In this document: in pieces, positions 42,510-51,635 of the stretch
How the letters are laid out: each line of letters begins with the position of its first letter
Numbering within the stretch: position 1 is the stretch's first letter
NCBI GenBank assembly: GCA_049514215.1
Contig: JBEKVI010000017.1
Location: forward strand, 41,662-105,661
From: BOG-994 sp049514215
GTDB taxonomy: Bacteria; Pseudomonadota; Gammaproteobacteria; Burkholderiales; Burkholderiaceae_D
Length of the DNA: 64,000 nt
Direction of reading: 5' to 3'
Program-made: the position numbers and the translations under genes
The notes under the pieces: generated by a model
Seen by the model: the letters and a program-made list of their open reading frames with translations, nothing else
What the model was told of the DNA's origin: nothing
The model's database searches: none

Positions 42510-44320
42510 TTTGGCTCCGATAGGACGACACGAGGCTCGGCGGACACGGCGTTCGGCCCCGATTGGGGCATCCCGGCGACCATCGCGGCCGAGGGCTTGA
42601 TCCCCGTGGGCGGGGAATGACGATGAAAGCCGTGACAGAGTTCGCAGTTGCTCGAGATCTTGTGCGTCTCGGGCTCAGCGCCGACGTGGCATTCCCGGCA
42701 CTTCCCGATCTCGGGCATCGCGACTTCGGCGAGGTTTTTGGACTGCGTCACCTTGTGGCAGTCGAGGCAATCGATTGCGGCGTGCTTGGCGTGCTCGAAA
42801 CTGGCCTTGGGCATGAAGTGCTGGGTGAGTACGACCGGGGCCACCTTCCACGGCACGCCGAGCACGCTTTGTCCTGAGGCCGTGGGCAGCAACACTTCAC
42901 CCGTGCGGCTGACTTCGTGGCAGACCACGCACACCCTCACCTCGAAGAGGTCGGTGGCCACGTGCAAGGCCTTCTCGTTGGCCCAGTCGGCCGCCTGCCG
43001 CTGACGGACCTCGAGCGGCCGCATGGGGGGGCGGCGCAGGAGTCCGTCGACGGTGGTGACCTCCAAGGGCGTGGTGCCGAGCGCTTCGCTCGCGTAGAAC
43101 TCACGCAGCGTGAGCATGACGTTGCGCTCCGAGCCATGTGGGACCTGCCGACTCGTCACGTCAGGCTCGAACTCGAGCCGGTGGCAACTCGCGCACTGTC
43201 GTTCCATCGACACCGGTTTAAAGCCGACACCCGACTCCTCGGCGAGGTGGCAGTCGCGGCAGCTGAGTACCACGCGCCCGTTCTGGCCGGCAGGCGCCAT
43301 GGGGCTCTCGATGCCTCTTTTGGCGAGATGAATATCGTGCGGAAACTTAAGCCCAGGACTTTGCCTGGGTGCTGGTCTTGCCTCCTGCGAAACGCGCACC
43401 AGATCGCCGGCCAAAGGGCCGGTCCGAAGCGAGAGCTTGAACGGCGGATGCGCCGTCTTGAAGTCACTGATGTCGGGCAACGCCGTTTTCAAGCCTTTCT
43501 CGCGGACGCTTCCGTGGCACTGCACGCACATGACGGGATCAATATCGGTCATGCTCGCCAGGCCGCGATGATCGCGGTGGCATTCGGCGCAGCGCATCGA
43601 GTCAAAGGCGGCCTTTTGCAGGGACGCATCCTGAATGTGGTTTCCCGTCGTCTCGTGACAGACAAGACACTCCTGGTCGCGAACGTGAACGAAGGGCAGC
43701 GAATGGCACGAACTGCAGTTGCGCCCGAAGCCGCGATGCCCTGCCGCAAGCGCGCCAGGACTCCAGGACTCGTCGGCTAGGACCGGTGCCAGCTGCATTT
43801 CCTTTTCCTGCGCGCGAAATTCAGGCTTGGTCGCATGCAAGATGGGGAAGGCGAGAAAGAGCACGCCAATGATGAGAGCGATCAGAAGCGAAGGAATGCG
43901 TTTGCGAAGACCGGCCTCAGCCAGCGTCATGGCCGCGCGCCGGCTCGGAACCCGCTGGGCGGATGCGCCCTGCTGCAACTCGACCGTCAGCGCGAAGTCA
44001 TGCTCGGGATAGCCCTCAGCCCCGGCGAGTTCGACCCCCAGCTCGTACGGACCGATCGTCAGATGCGTGTTGGGCCGCAGCCTGGCACGCTGGGCAAAGG
44101 CTCCGTTCACGCCGATGGGCGTGTTGTTGGCCTCGATGACGAGCCGCCCGTCATCCTCGGTACGCAAGGTTGCGTGGTGGAGGTTCACGCGGGCGTTGGG
44201 CAGATAGATACTGGAGTCGCTGGCCCGCCCGATGGTCAAGACCTCGCCCGAGACGACCCGTCCTTCGCGGATGGGCTGACCACGCCGGTTGCGGGTAATG
44301 GTGATGAGCAGGCAGCGCAT
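42506..44320 (-). CDS. FHA domain - decaheme cytochrome c fusion
   Basis: The 604-residue protein begins with a cytoplasmic FHA domain (about 25-97; LTIGRASDSSIYLPNARVNL then HHATL has the G-R, S and H residues of phosphothreonine-binding loops). One membrane helix at 142-162 follows (PSLLIALIIGVLFLAFPILH). The rest is a periplasmic decaheme domain with CXXCH at Cys202, 218, 244, 265, 354, 376, 464, 518, 541 and 559. The topology puts FHA inside and hemes outside. This fusion is very unusual; it would let a Ser/Thr kinase system read or steer a periplasmic electron carrier. It is coupled to the lipoprotein gene by ATGA (42506-42509). Confidence 0.88.
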   Translation of the reverse strand: MRCLLITITRNRRGQPIREGRVVSGEVLTIGRASDSSIYLPNARVNLHHATLRTEDDGRLVIEANNTPIGVNGAFAQRARLRPNTHLTIGPYELGVELAGAEGYPEHDFALTVELQQGASAQRVPSRRAAMTLAEAGLRKRIPSLLIALIIGVLFLAFPILHATKPEFRAQEKEMQLAPVLADESWSPGALAAGHRGFGRNCSSCHSLPFVHVRDQECLVCHETTGNHIQDASLQKAAFDSMRCAECHRDHRGLASMTDIDPVMCVQCHGSVREKGLKTALPDISDFKTAHPPFKLSLRTGPLAGDLVRVSQEARPAPRQSPGLKFPHDIHLAKRGIESPMAPAGQNGRVVLSCRDCHLAEESGVGFKPVSMERQCASCHRLEFEPDVTSRQVPHGSERNVMLTLREFYASEALGTTPLEVTTVDGLLRRPPMRPLEVRQRQAADWANEKALHVATDLFEVRVCVVCHEVSRTGEVLLPTASGQSVLGVPWKVAPVVLTQHFMPKASFEHAKHAAIDCLDCHKVTQSKNLAEVAMPEIGKCRECHVGAEPETHKISSNCELCHGFHRHSPPTGIKPSAAMVAGMPQSGPNAVSAEPRVVLSEPK

Positions 44321-44326
44321 GGCTCG

Positions 44327-45169
44327 CTACCAGTAGAAAAAGACCGAAACGATATGGGCCGTCAGCGCGACAACAAGGCCAATCGAAAGCGGGACATGGA
44401 AGAACAGCCAGAACTGCAAGACGGCTTTCAGGCGCAGTTCGCGACGGGCGCGCGCGACCAGATTCTGCTTGCGCACCAGGATCGCGTAGAGTTCGCGCGC
44501 ATGCGTGGCCTGATCATCTTTGAACTGCTTGCTCAGTTTCTCCAGGAGCGTGATCGCCAAAACGTTCGGATCGCGCGCTTGCCGACCGCGCAGCTGGCGC
44601 AGCACCCCCCCACCAATACGCGTGCCCTTGGCTGAGCGCGCCACCGCGCGATTGACTTCGTCGGGAAGCTGGAGCGCGATGCGCGCCGCATCCCGGTCCA
44701 GATCGTTGATCTCGGACAAGAGCGCCTCGAGCGTATCTTCGGCCATGTTCTGCGAGATGAGATTCGGTACCCGCACGTACACGAAAATCCCGTAGAAACC
44801 GCTCAGGATGACCAGCATCATGAGCGCATAGGCGAGCGTATGGATGTTCCAGCCGAAGCTAAAGCCCGCGTGCAGCGTGGCAATCACGATGAGGGCCGCC
44901 CCGAGGTAGACGTGGGCCGAAAGCCAGCCCTGGACCGATCCGCCGCTGCTGTAACTGCGCTTGCGCACCCCAAACCAGAGAAGCCAGACGATGAGTAATG
45001 CGCCCAGGGTCCCCAGGGCATAGCCGGTCCAGGTACTACCGAACGGAAACTGCGGTCCCTCCTCGGGCGGCCGCGCGACGACGTAGGCGATGAGCGAGGC
45101 CAGGCTCACGAGGGTGGCGACCTTCAGATAGCGATAGCTCCTGTACTCGAGAACCGTTCGATGGCGCAT
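44327..45169 (-). CDS. Di-heme b-type membrane protein, first gene of the cytochrome operon
   Basis: This 280-residue protein has about five membrane helices (16-33, 51-67, 84-104, 108-132, 250-277) and a 115-residue charged cytoplasmic loop at 135-248. Four histidines occur as two pairs, His86/His100 and His258/His272, each 14 apart. This HX13H pattern is the bis-histidine arrangement for two b hemes as in ferric reductase, NOX or cytochrome b families. It would move electrons from the quinone pool or cytoplasm to the decaheme protein. The gene is 6 bases before the FHA-decaheme gene in transcription. Confidence 0.8.
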   Translation of the reverse strand: MRHRTVLEYRSYRYLKVATLVSLASLIAYVVARPPEEGPQFPFGSTWTGYALGTLGALLIVWLLWFGVRKRSYSSGGSVQGWLSAHVYLGAALIVIATLHAGFSFGWNIHTLAYALMMLVILSGFYGIFVYVRVPNLISQNMAEDTLEALLSEINDLDRDAARIALQLPDEVNRAVARSAKGTRIGGGVLRQLRGRQARDPNVLAITLLEKLSKQFKDDQATHARELYAILVRKQNLVARARRELRLKAVLQFWLFFHVPLSIGLVVALTAHIVSVFFYW

Positions 45170-45500
45170 CTGACAGAGGTAGGCCTTTCCCTGAACTGCA
45201 GCTAAACCGGTGTTCTTTCTTGTTCTGGTGCAGGTCGGCCAGCCGCGGATGCGCTGCGATCCCCGGCAGGACCCAGATCACCGGGACGATTGCCGATATC
45301 GCGGCCCGCCCCGGCTCCCTGTTGCCTCGCCAGTGTATTCGGTAAGCAACGAATTGAATATGGTATAAATCAGACACTTAGACTACATATACTAGAAACA
45401 GCACGAGGGATGAGGGCGATTTTGGGCAGGCCGTATACTACGGGCACGTTTTACGGCCCCCGGGGCCTGTCACCATCCTGTCACCACCCCTTTCCATCCC
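45170..45500. promoter_or_regulatory. Divergent region between the cytochrome and ccm operons
   Basis: This 331-bp gap separates the start of the cytochrome operon (minus) from ccmI (plus). An AT-rich stretch at about 45345-45400 (GAATTGAATATGGTATAAAT and TACATATACTAGAAAC) contrasts with the GC-rich surroundings and is the best place for two divergent promoters. I could not fix clean -35/-10 pairs on either strand. Shared control of cytochrome and maturation genes from this region is likely. Confidence 0.6.
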
Positions 45501-46787
45501 ATGATCCTTGGAATAACGCTCATGGTGATCGTGGTCTTAGCTGCGATCGCTTCCGTAGTCCTTCCGCTATGGCGTCCAACGCGTGGCGCACGGCTCGTTG
45601 CAGCCGAGACCAACCTGGCCGTCTGGCGCGAAGAACGGGAAGAGCTGCTGCGCGATGCCGATAACGGAGGCTGGAGTGAAGCCGAGCGTCAGAGCGCACT
45701 GGAAGATCTGAGCGAGCGCGCCGCGACCGAGCTTTCAGGGGCCGCACCAACCGCAGCGCCACCGGCGCGTCCTTTGCGCGCGCTCGCGCTGGTGCTGGGA
45801 GCATCGGTTCTCGTGCTCTCCGGTTTTCTCTACTTCCGACTGGGAAGCCTCGATGCACTCTCGGGTCAGACCGCGAGCGTGGCGCCGCAGGGTCAGGGAG
45901 CCAGCATCGGTCCCAACGATCCGCGCGTGCTGGCGATGGTCGAGAGCCTACAAAAGAAGCTGCAGGCCAACCCCGATGACATGCAGGGCTGGATCCTGTT
46001 TGCGCGCTCGCAAATGGTCCTCGAACACTATCCTGAAGCGGCACGCGCCTACGAGCAGGCCGTCAGGCTCTCTCCCCCGGACGCGCAACTCCTGGCGGAT
46101 TACGCCGACGCTCTCGCCATGGCACAGGGTCGCAATCTCGAAGGCAAGCCCGCCGAGATCGTGATGCAGGCCATCAAGGTCGATCCGAACAACCCCAAGG
46201 CCCTGGAGCTCGCCGGTACGGTGGCGGTCGGCCGGGGCGACGTCAAGGGCGCCCTTGACTACTGGGGAAAGCTGCGGCAGCAGCTGCCCGCAGACTCCGA
46301 AGACGCGAAGGAAGTCGATGCTGCACTGGCCACGCTTCAGGCCCGACTCGACGCCGGCGGTGCCGGTCCCGGCACGGCTGCGGCACCAAAGGGATCGGAT
46401 GCGCTCGCAACGCCCGCGGCGCCATCCGCGTCGGCCTCGGTCTCGGGCCGCGTCGACTTGGCCCCCGCCTTGGCCGCAAAAGTAACCCTCTCGGACACGG
46501 TCTACATCTTCGCGCGCACGGTCGATCAAAGCGCTTCAGGCTCGCGCATGCCGGTGGCCGTGCTGAAGTTTGGGGCACGTGAACTCCCCCGGGAATTCAC
46601 CCTAAGCGATGCACAGTCCATGACCCCGGCCGCGAAGCTTTCCGCCCAGAAGGCAGTGGTGATCCAGGCGCGTGTGACCAAAAGCGGGCAGCCCCTCCCG
46701 CAGCCCGGGGACCTTGAAAGTGCCCCCCAGACGGTCAAACCCGGGGTCCGGGGCGTGACGGTCATCATCGATCGGGTCGTCCCTTGA
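45501..46787 (+). CDS. ccmI: Cytochrome c biogenesis protein CcmI (TPR)
   Basis: The 428-residue protein has two N-terminal membrane helices (about 3-23 and 92-114) flanking a cytoplasmic loop, then a periplasmic TPR domain (DMQGWILFARSQMVLEHYPE, ARAYEQAVRLSP) and a C-terminal domain with GRVDLAPALAAKVTLSDTVY. This is the CcmI architecture that hands apocytochrome to CcmFH. It is first in the ccm operon here, an order that differs from the usual last position. The stop overlaps the region of ccmA, coupling the two. Confidence 0.9.
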   Translation: MILGITLMVIVVLAAIASVVLPLWRPTRGARLVAAETNLAVWREEREELLRDADNGGWSEAERQSALEDLSERAATELSGAAPTAAPPARPLRALALVLGASVLVLSGFLYFRLGSLDALSGQTASVAPQGQGASIGPNDPRVLAMVESLQKKLQANPDDMQGWILFARSQMVLEHYPEAARAYEQAVRLSPPDAQLLADYADALAMAQGRNLEGKPAEIVMQAIKVDPNNPKALELAGTVAVGRGDVKGALDYWGKLRQQLPADSEDAKEVDAALATLQARLDAGGAGPGTAAAPKGSDALATPAAPSASASVSGRVDLAPALAAKVTLSDTVYIFARTVDQSASGSRMPVAVLKFGARELPREFTLSDAQSMTPAAKLSAQKAVVIQARVTKSGQPLPQPGDLESAPQTVKPGVRGVTVIIDRVVP

Positions 46788-46804
46788 GCCAGGCGGTGCG
46801 AGCA

Positions 46805-47419
46805 ATGCGGCACCTCGAAGTTCGCGATCTTTGCTGCGAGCGTGGCTCAAGCCGCCTCTTCGAGAATCTGGGCTTCGCGCTCGAGGCCGGTCAGGCGCTT
46901 GTGGTCGTCGGATCCAACGGCAGCGGAAAAACGAGCCTTTTGCGGATCCTCGCGGGGCTTTCGCGTCCCGCGGCCGGAGCGGTGCTGTGGTGGGGTGGCC
47001 CCGGCAGTGGCGAGCCCGCAGCGGATCGGGGCGACTTCGTCTACCTCGGGCATACCGTGCCACTTCGGGACGAGCTTAGCGTCCTGGAGAATCTCGAACT
47101 ACAGCTGGCCTTCGATGCACTTCGACTGCAACGCGCCGTGCTCTTTGAGGCTCTTGCGAGCGCCGGGCTTCTCGAGCGCCGCGATCTTCCTGCGCGTCAC
47201 CTCTCACTCGGTCAAAGGCGGCGCATGGGTTTGGCGCGAGTGGCGCTCTCGCAGCGTGCGCTTTGGCTCCTGGACGAACCGGGCACGGGGCTCGACGATG
47301 CCGGCGTCCGATGGCTCGAGAGTCTTCTTGCGGACCACCTGGGGCAAGGCGGCAGTGCTGTCCTGACGTCCCACCAGACCCTAAGACTTCCCCCTTCGGC
47401 TCTCACCTTGGCCCTGTGA
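46805..47419 (+). CDS. ccmA: Heme exporter ATP-binding protein CcmA
   Basis: This 204-residue ABC ATPase has Walker A (VGSNGSGKTS), signature LSLGQRRRMGLA, Walker B (LWLLDEPGTG) and the H-loop (VLTSHQ). It forms the CcmAB complex that powers release of heme-CcmE with CcmC. The ATG at 46805 is preferred; a TTG at 46784 overlapping the ccmI stop is an alternative. Confidence 0.92.
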   Translation: MRHLEVRDLCCERGSSRLFENLGFALEAGQALVVVGSNGSGKTSLLRILAGLSRPAAGAVLWWGGPGSGEPAADRGDFVYLGHTVPLRDELSVLENLELQLAFDALRLQRAVLFEALASAGLLERRDLPARHLSLGQRRRMGLARVALSQRALWLLDEPGTGLDDAGVRWLESLLADHLGQGGSAVLTSHQTLRLPPSALTLAL

Positions 47420-48156
47420 ACATCTCCCTTGAGCCGCGTGATGCCGTGCGGGAGCCCTGGAGCTCGCCCACCCCAAGAAGCGCGGGCGTCGTTGCCGCGT
47501 TCGCGCTTGGCATCCGCGCCGAGCTCAAGATTGCGCTGCGCAGTCGCGCCGATGTCGCCGAGCCGCTTTTGTTCTTTGTCGTGGTCGCAAGCCTGTTTCC
47601 GCTGGGGATCGGAGCCGATCCAACCCGTCTGTCGGCACTGGCCTCGGGCGCGATCTGGGTGTGTGGACTCCTCGCGGTCCTCTTGTCCCTGCCGCGCCTG
47701 TATTCGCGCGATGCGATCAACGGCTCACTGGAACAGCTGCTTTTATCGCCCTATCCCCTGCCTGCCCTGGTTGGCGCGAGAATAGCCGTGCACTGGATCC
47801 TGACCGGGCTTCCATTGGCCCTGCTTGCGCCGGTGCTTGGACTGTCATTCGGCCTCGACGGAAGCGCCCTCTTTCTCCTTTTTGCCTCTTTGCTCGTGGG
47901 CACGCCGGTCTTGTCCATGATCGGGGCGGTCGGAGCGGCGCTCGCCCTGGGGGCGCGCGCGAGTTCGGTTCTGATCGCGCTTTTGGTCCTGCCGCTCTAC
48001 ATCCCTGTGCTGGTTTTCGGGAGCGGGGCCGTTGAAGCCCTCCGCTCCGGCGTCGACTTCGCCGGGCCTCTCATGCTGCTGGGAGCGCTCGCCTTGGCCG
48101 GTTCGGTGCTTGCGCCCCTGGCGGCGGCGGCGGCGTTGCGCATTGCTTTAGACTAG
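47416..48156 (+). CDS. ccmB: Heme exporter membrane protein CcmB
   Basis: This protein has about 246 residues and six predicted membrane helices, with PLLFFVVVASLFPLGIG, SLPRLYSRDAINGSLEQLLL and LLVGTPVLSMIGAVGAAL typical of CcmB. The start is GTG at 47416, overlapping the ccmA stop (GTGA). It partners CcmA in the complex that drives heme transfer to CcmE. Confidence 0.9.
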   Translation: MNISLEPRDAVREPWSSPTPRSAGVVAAFALGIRAELKIALRSRADVAEPLLFFVVVASLFPLGIGADPTRLSALASGAIWVCGLLAVLLSLPRLYSRDAINGSLEQLLLSPYPLPALVGARIAVHWILTGLPLALLAPVLGLSFGLDGSALFLLFASLLVGTPVLSMIGAVGAALALGARASSVLIALLVLPLYIPVLVFGSGAVEALRSGVDFAGPLMLLGALALAGSVLAPLAAAAALRIALD

Positions 48157-48170
48157 GGGTTTTCTCGGCC

Positions 48171-48914
48171 ATGACTCCTCTCTACCGCTTCGCCGCGCCC
48201 TCCGCGTTCTATCCGGTTGCGGGCAAGATGATCCCCTATTTCGCCTGGGCGGCGGGAATATTTGCTGTCATTGGGCTTTATCTCGGATTGGTCGTCGCTC
48301 CGGTCGACTTCCAGCAGGGGGAGCACTACCGCATCCTCTTCATCCACGTGCCTACCGCTTGGATGGCGATGTTCACCTATTTTGTGATGTGCGGCTATGC
48401 GGTCCTCACGCTGACGTTTCGTACACGCCTTTCAGCGCTTATGATGCGCGCCCTTGCGCCCACGGGCACCGTTTTCGCCGTGCTGGCGCTTCTGACCGGC
48501 TCGTTCTGGGGAAAGCCCACCTGGGGCGCTTGGTGGGTCTGGGACGCGCGCACCACCTCGACGCTCATCCTGTTGTTTCTCTATATCGGCTATCTGGCCC
48601 TGGAAAACGCGATCGAGGATCCCCTGCGGGGCGATCGAGCCGGCGCCCTTCTGATTCTGGTGGGGAGCGTGAATCTGCCGATCATCTATTTTTCGGTGCA
48701 ATGGTGGAACACCTTGCATCAGGGATCCTCGATCAATCTGACGGCAGCGCCGGCCATGGCGCGCGTCATGGTCGAATCGATGCTGGCCTTAACCCTGGCC
48801 GCGTGGTTCTATACGATTGCCGTGTCCCTGGTGCGGGTGCGTCAGAAGATCCTGTTGCGGGAACGCTCGGCCCAATGGGTCCTCGAACTGGCCCTTGGGG
48901 CCCAGGGGGTTTGA
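48171..48914 (+). CDS. ccmC: Heme handling protein CcmC
   Basis: The 247-residue protein has six membrane helices and the WWD heme-binding motif WGAWWVWDARTTS, flanked by conserved histidines (ILFIHVPTAWMA and WWNTLHQGSS). It loads heme onto CcmE. It lies 14 bases after ccmB in the ccm operon. Confidence 0.95.
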   Translation: MTPLYRFAAPSAFYPVAGKMIPYFAWAAGIFAVIGLYLGLVVAPVDFQQGEHYRILFIHVPTAWMAMFTYFVMCGYAVLTLTFRTRLSALMMRALAPTGTVFAVLALLTGSFWGKPTWGAWWVWDARTTSTLILLFLYIGYLALENAIEDPLRGDRAGALLILVGSVNLPIIYFSVQWWNTLHQGSSINLTAAPAMARVMVESMLALTLAAWFYTIAVSLVRVRQKILLRERSAQWVLELALGAQGV

Positions 48915-48916
48915 AG

Positions 48917-49111
48917 ATGGATTGGACTCGACTGATCGGATACGGCCCCTATGTCTGGGGGGCTTATGGCGCTGTAGCACTCGCGTTGGTCCTTGAACTG
49001 GCGAGCCTTAAGCTATCGCGGCGCCAGACCGGCGATGCCCTTCGCGACGCCCAACTGCTCGATCAACTGGCCCGGCGCGAGCGGGCTCAAACGAAAGCCG
49101 GCTCACCATGA
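48917..49111 (+). CDS. ccmD: Small membrane protein CcmD
   Basis: The 64-residue product has one membrane helix (VWGAYGAVALALVLELASL) and a basic C-terminal tail. The position between ccmC and ccmE and the size are diagnostic. It stabilises the CcmC-CcmE interaction and is needed for release of holo-CcmE. Confidence 0.88.
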   Translation: MDWTRLIGYGPYVWGAYGAVALALVLELASLKLSRRQTGDALRDAQLLDQLARRERAQTKAGSP

Positions 49112-49617
49112 AGGCTCGTACGCGCCGCCTCGGTTGGGTTGTCGTCGGACTGGTGGTTCTGGGGATCGCGGTGACTCTCGTGCTCAGGGCCTTTCAGGAC
49201 AATATGGTGTTCTTCTACACTCCCACTCAGGTCGCATCGGATGCGGTCCCCCATGGCCGCCCCTTTCGCATCGGTGGTCTCGTGGTCGATGGCAGCCTGC
49301 AGCGCGACCACGGCCTGGATGTCACTTTCCGCGTCACCGATACCGGGCGCACGATCCAGGTGGCCTATACGGGACTGCTGCCCGATTTGTTTCGTGAAGG
49401 CAAAGGCGTGGTGGCGCTGGGAACCATGGGCCAAGACGGGGTATTCCACGCCAGCCAAATCCTAGCCAAGCACGACGAGAACTACATGCCGCCGGAGGCG
49501 GCTGCGGCCTTGCGCGCGAGCGGCCAACCCATCGAGGGCAGCCTGTTTGCCGGACAAAAGTCCGTCACGACGCAACCCGCCGCTCCAGCGGCCCCAAAGG
49601 ATGCCCCGACAAAATGA
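49108..49617 (+). CDS. ccmE: Heme chaperone CcmE
   Basis: The 169-residue protein has an N-terminal anchor (LGWVVVGLVVLGIAVTLVL) and the OB-fold with the heme-attachment sequence LAKHDENYMPPE, in which His122 binds heme covalently and Tyr126 is a ligand. The C terminus is extended and Ala/Pro-rich. It is coupled to ccmD and ccmF by 4-base overlaps. Confidence 0.95.
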   Translation: MKARTRRLGWVVVGLVVLGIAVTLVLRAFQDNMVFFYTPTQVASDAVPHGRPFRIGGLVVDGSLQRDHGLDVTFRVTDTGRTIQVAYTGLLPDLFREGKGVVALGTMGQDGVFHASQILAKHDENYMPPEAAAALRASGQPIEGSLFAGQKSVTTQPAAPAAPKDAPTK

Positions 49618-51635
49618 TTCCAGAGCTTGGTCACTTCTCGCTGATCGTCGCCCTATCGCTCGCCCTCATCCTGGGCACGGTTCCCCTGGTGGGTGCAAGT
49701 CTGGGCAGCGGGGCCCTCATGGGGCTGTCCCGGCCGGTGGCACGCGCGCACTTCGTGCTCGTCTTTCTCGCCTTCTTCTGCCTGGCGTACTCGTTCTACA
49801 TGAACGATTTCACAGTGGTGAACGTCGCGCAGAACTCCAATTCGAACCTCCCCGACCGGTACCGTATCGCCGCAACCTGGGGCTCGCACGAAGGATCGCT
49901 CCTGCTGTGGGTTCTGATGCTTTCCGTCTGGATGCTGGCGGTGAGCTTCTTTAGCCGCAACCTGCCTCAGGAGGTGCTCTCGCGCGTGCTTTCCGTGATG
50001 GGCCTGGTCAGCGTCGGGTTCCTGATCTTTCTGTTGTTCACCTCCGACCCGTTCGAACGGGTTTTCCCGGGGCCCAGCCAGGGGAGCGATCTGAATCCCC
50101 TCTTGCAGGATCCCGGCATGGTCGTTCACCCGCCCATGCTCTACATGGGCTATGTTGGTTTCTCGGTGGCGTTTGCCTTCGCGATTGCCGCGCTTTTGGG
50201 CGGAAGGCTCGACGCCACCTGGGCGCGCTGGTCGCGGCCTTGGACCGTTGCGGCCTGGTGCTTTCTGACCGTTGGAATCTGTCTGGGCAGCGCCTGGGCC
50301 TACTACGTTCTGGGCTGGGGAGGCTGGTGGTTCTGGGATCCCGTCGAGAACGCGTCGTTCATGCCCTGGCTCGTGGGCACCGCTTTGATCCATTCGCTGG
50401 CGGTCACGGAAAAAAGAGGCGCCTTCAAAAGCTGGACGGTGCTGCTTGCCATCATTGCCTTTTCGTTATCGCTGTTGGGGACTTTTTTGGTGCGCTCGGG
50501 CGTTTTGACTTCGGTGCACGCCTTCGCCACGGATCCCACGCGCGGCGTGTTCATCCTCATCTTTTTGGCGATCGTCATCGGTGGCTCGCTCGCCCTGTAT
50601 GCCTGGCGTGCGCCCTCGGTAGGCCTGGGAACGCGCTTTGGACTCGTATCACGGGAATCGATGCTCCTGGCCAATAACGTGGCCTTTGCGATTGCCATGG
50701 CGGCCGTGGCGCTCGGTACGCTCTACCCCTTGGCCCTCGACGGACTGGGCATCGAGAAACTCTCGGTCGGAGCGCCCTACTTCAACGCGGTGTTCTATCC
50801 CCTCATGATCCCGGCGCTGATTCTCATTGGCCTGGGTCCCATCACCCGCTGGCGCGAGTCATCGCCCTCCGAACTCTGGCAGCGGCGGCGCTGGCCCCTG
50901 TTGATTGCCGTTGTCGCGGCGCTCGCGCTGCCCGTCCTCTTTCACGCCTTTTCGGCGGCGCTGGTATTCGCCCTATTTCTCGCGTTCTGGATTATCGTGA
51001 GCTCGCTCGATCACATCCGCGTGCGACTGAATCTGACGCCCCGACCGGGTTTGTGGCAGAAGATCAAGGCCAATTCTCCGAGTTTTTATGGGATGCACCT
51101 GGCCCACATAGGCGTGGCCGTCTTCATCATCGGGGTCGCGGTGCTGAAATCGACTGAGACTGAGACCGATACCCGCCTGGACATGGGCTCGACGATCTCG
51201 GTCGCAGGCTACGAGTTCACGCTCAGGGGGGTCTCGGAGCACCCCGGGCCCAATTACCGCGCGCTCCAGGCGCAGGTCGAGGTGAGCCGCGATGGCCGGC
51301 CGTACACGCTGTTATTGCCCGAAAAACGCACCTATCTTGCCTCGGGTCAAACAATGACCGAAGCGGCCATCAACAACGGTATTTTCCGGCACCTCTACGT
51401 GTCGCTCGGGGAGCCAATCGGCTCGAACGCATGGGGCGTTCGAATCTACATCAAGCCCTTCGTGAGCTGGATCTGGGCCGGATGTTTCTTCATGGCGTTC
51501 GGGGGACTTCTGGCTCTGTCGGATCGTCGCTACCGCCTGCGCGCCAAGGCGAGTCAAAGTGTGTCTAGCGCACCCGGCGTCGCTCCCGGGCCCAAGGTGA
51601 CCGATGGCGGTGTGGGGGCAACGGTGGCGCCGTGA
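49614..51635 (+). CDS. ccmF: Cytochrome c heme lyase CcmF
   Basis: The 673-residue protein has many membrane helices and the WWD motif WGGWWFWDPVENASFMPWL. Other conserved regions are HEGSLLLWVLMLSVW and FLVRSGVLTSVHAFA. It is the core heme lyase that attaches heme to CXXCH cytochromes with CcmG and CcmH. The length fits the family. Confidence 0.95.
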   Translation: MIPELGHFSLIVALSLALILGTVPLVGASLGSGALMGLSRPVARAHFVLVFLAFFCLAYSFYMNDFTVVNVAQNSNSNLPDRYRIAATWGSHEGSLLLWVLMLSVWMLAVSFFSRNLPQEVLSRVLSVMGLVSVGFLIFLLFTSDPFERVFPGPSQGSDLNPLLQDPGMVVHPPMLYMGYVGFSVAFAFAIAALLGGRLDATWARWSRPWTVAAWCFLTVGICLGSAWAYYVLGWGGWWFWDPVENASFMPWLVGTALIHSLAVTEKRGAFKSWTVLLAIIAFSLSLLGTFLVRSGVLTSVHAFATDPTRGVFILIFLAIVIGGSLALYAWRAPSVGLGTRFGLVSRESMLLANNVAFAIAMAAVALGTLYPLALDGLGIEKLSVGAPYFNAVFYPLMIPALILIGLGPITRWRESSPSELWQRRRWPLLIAVVAALALPVLFHAFSAALVFALFLAFWIIVSSLDHIRVRLNLTPRPGLWQKIKANSPSFYGMHLAHIGVAVFIIGVAVLKSTETETDTRLDMGSTISVAGYEFTLRGVSEHPGPNYRALQAQVEVSRDGRPYTLLLPEKRTYLASGQTMTEAAINNGIFRHLYVSLGEPIGSNAWGVRIYIKPFVSWIWAGCFFMAFGGLLALSDRRYRLRAKASQSVSSAPGVAPGPKVTDGGVGATVAP

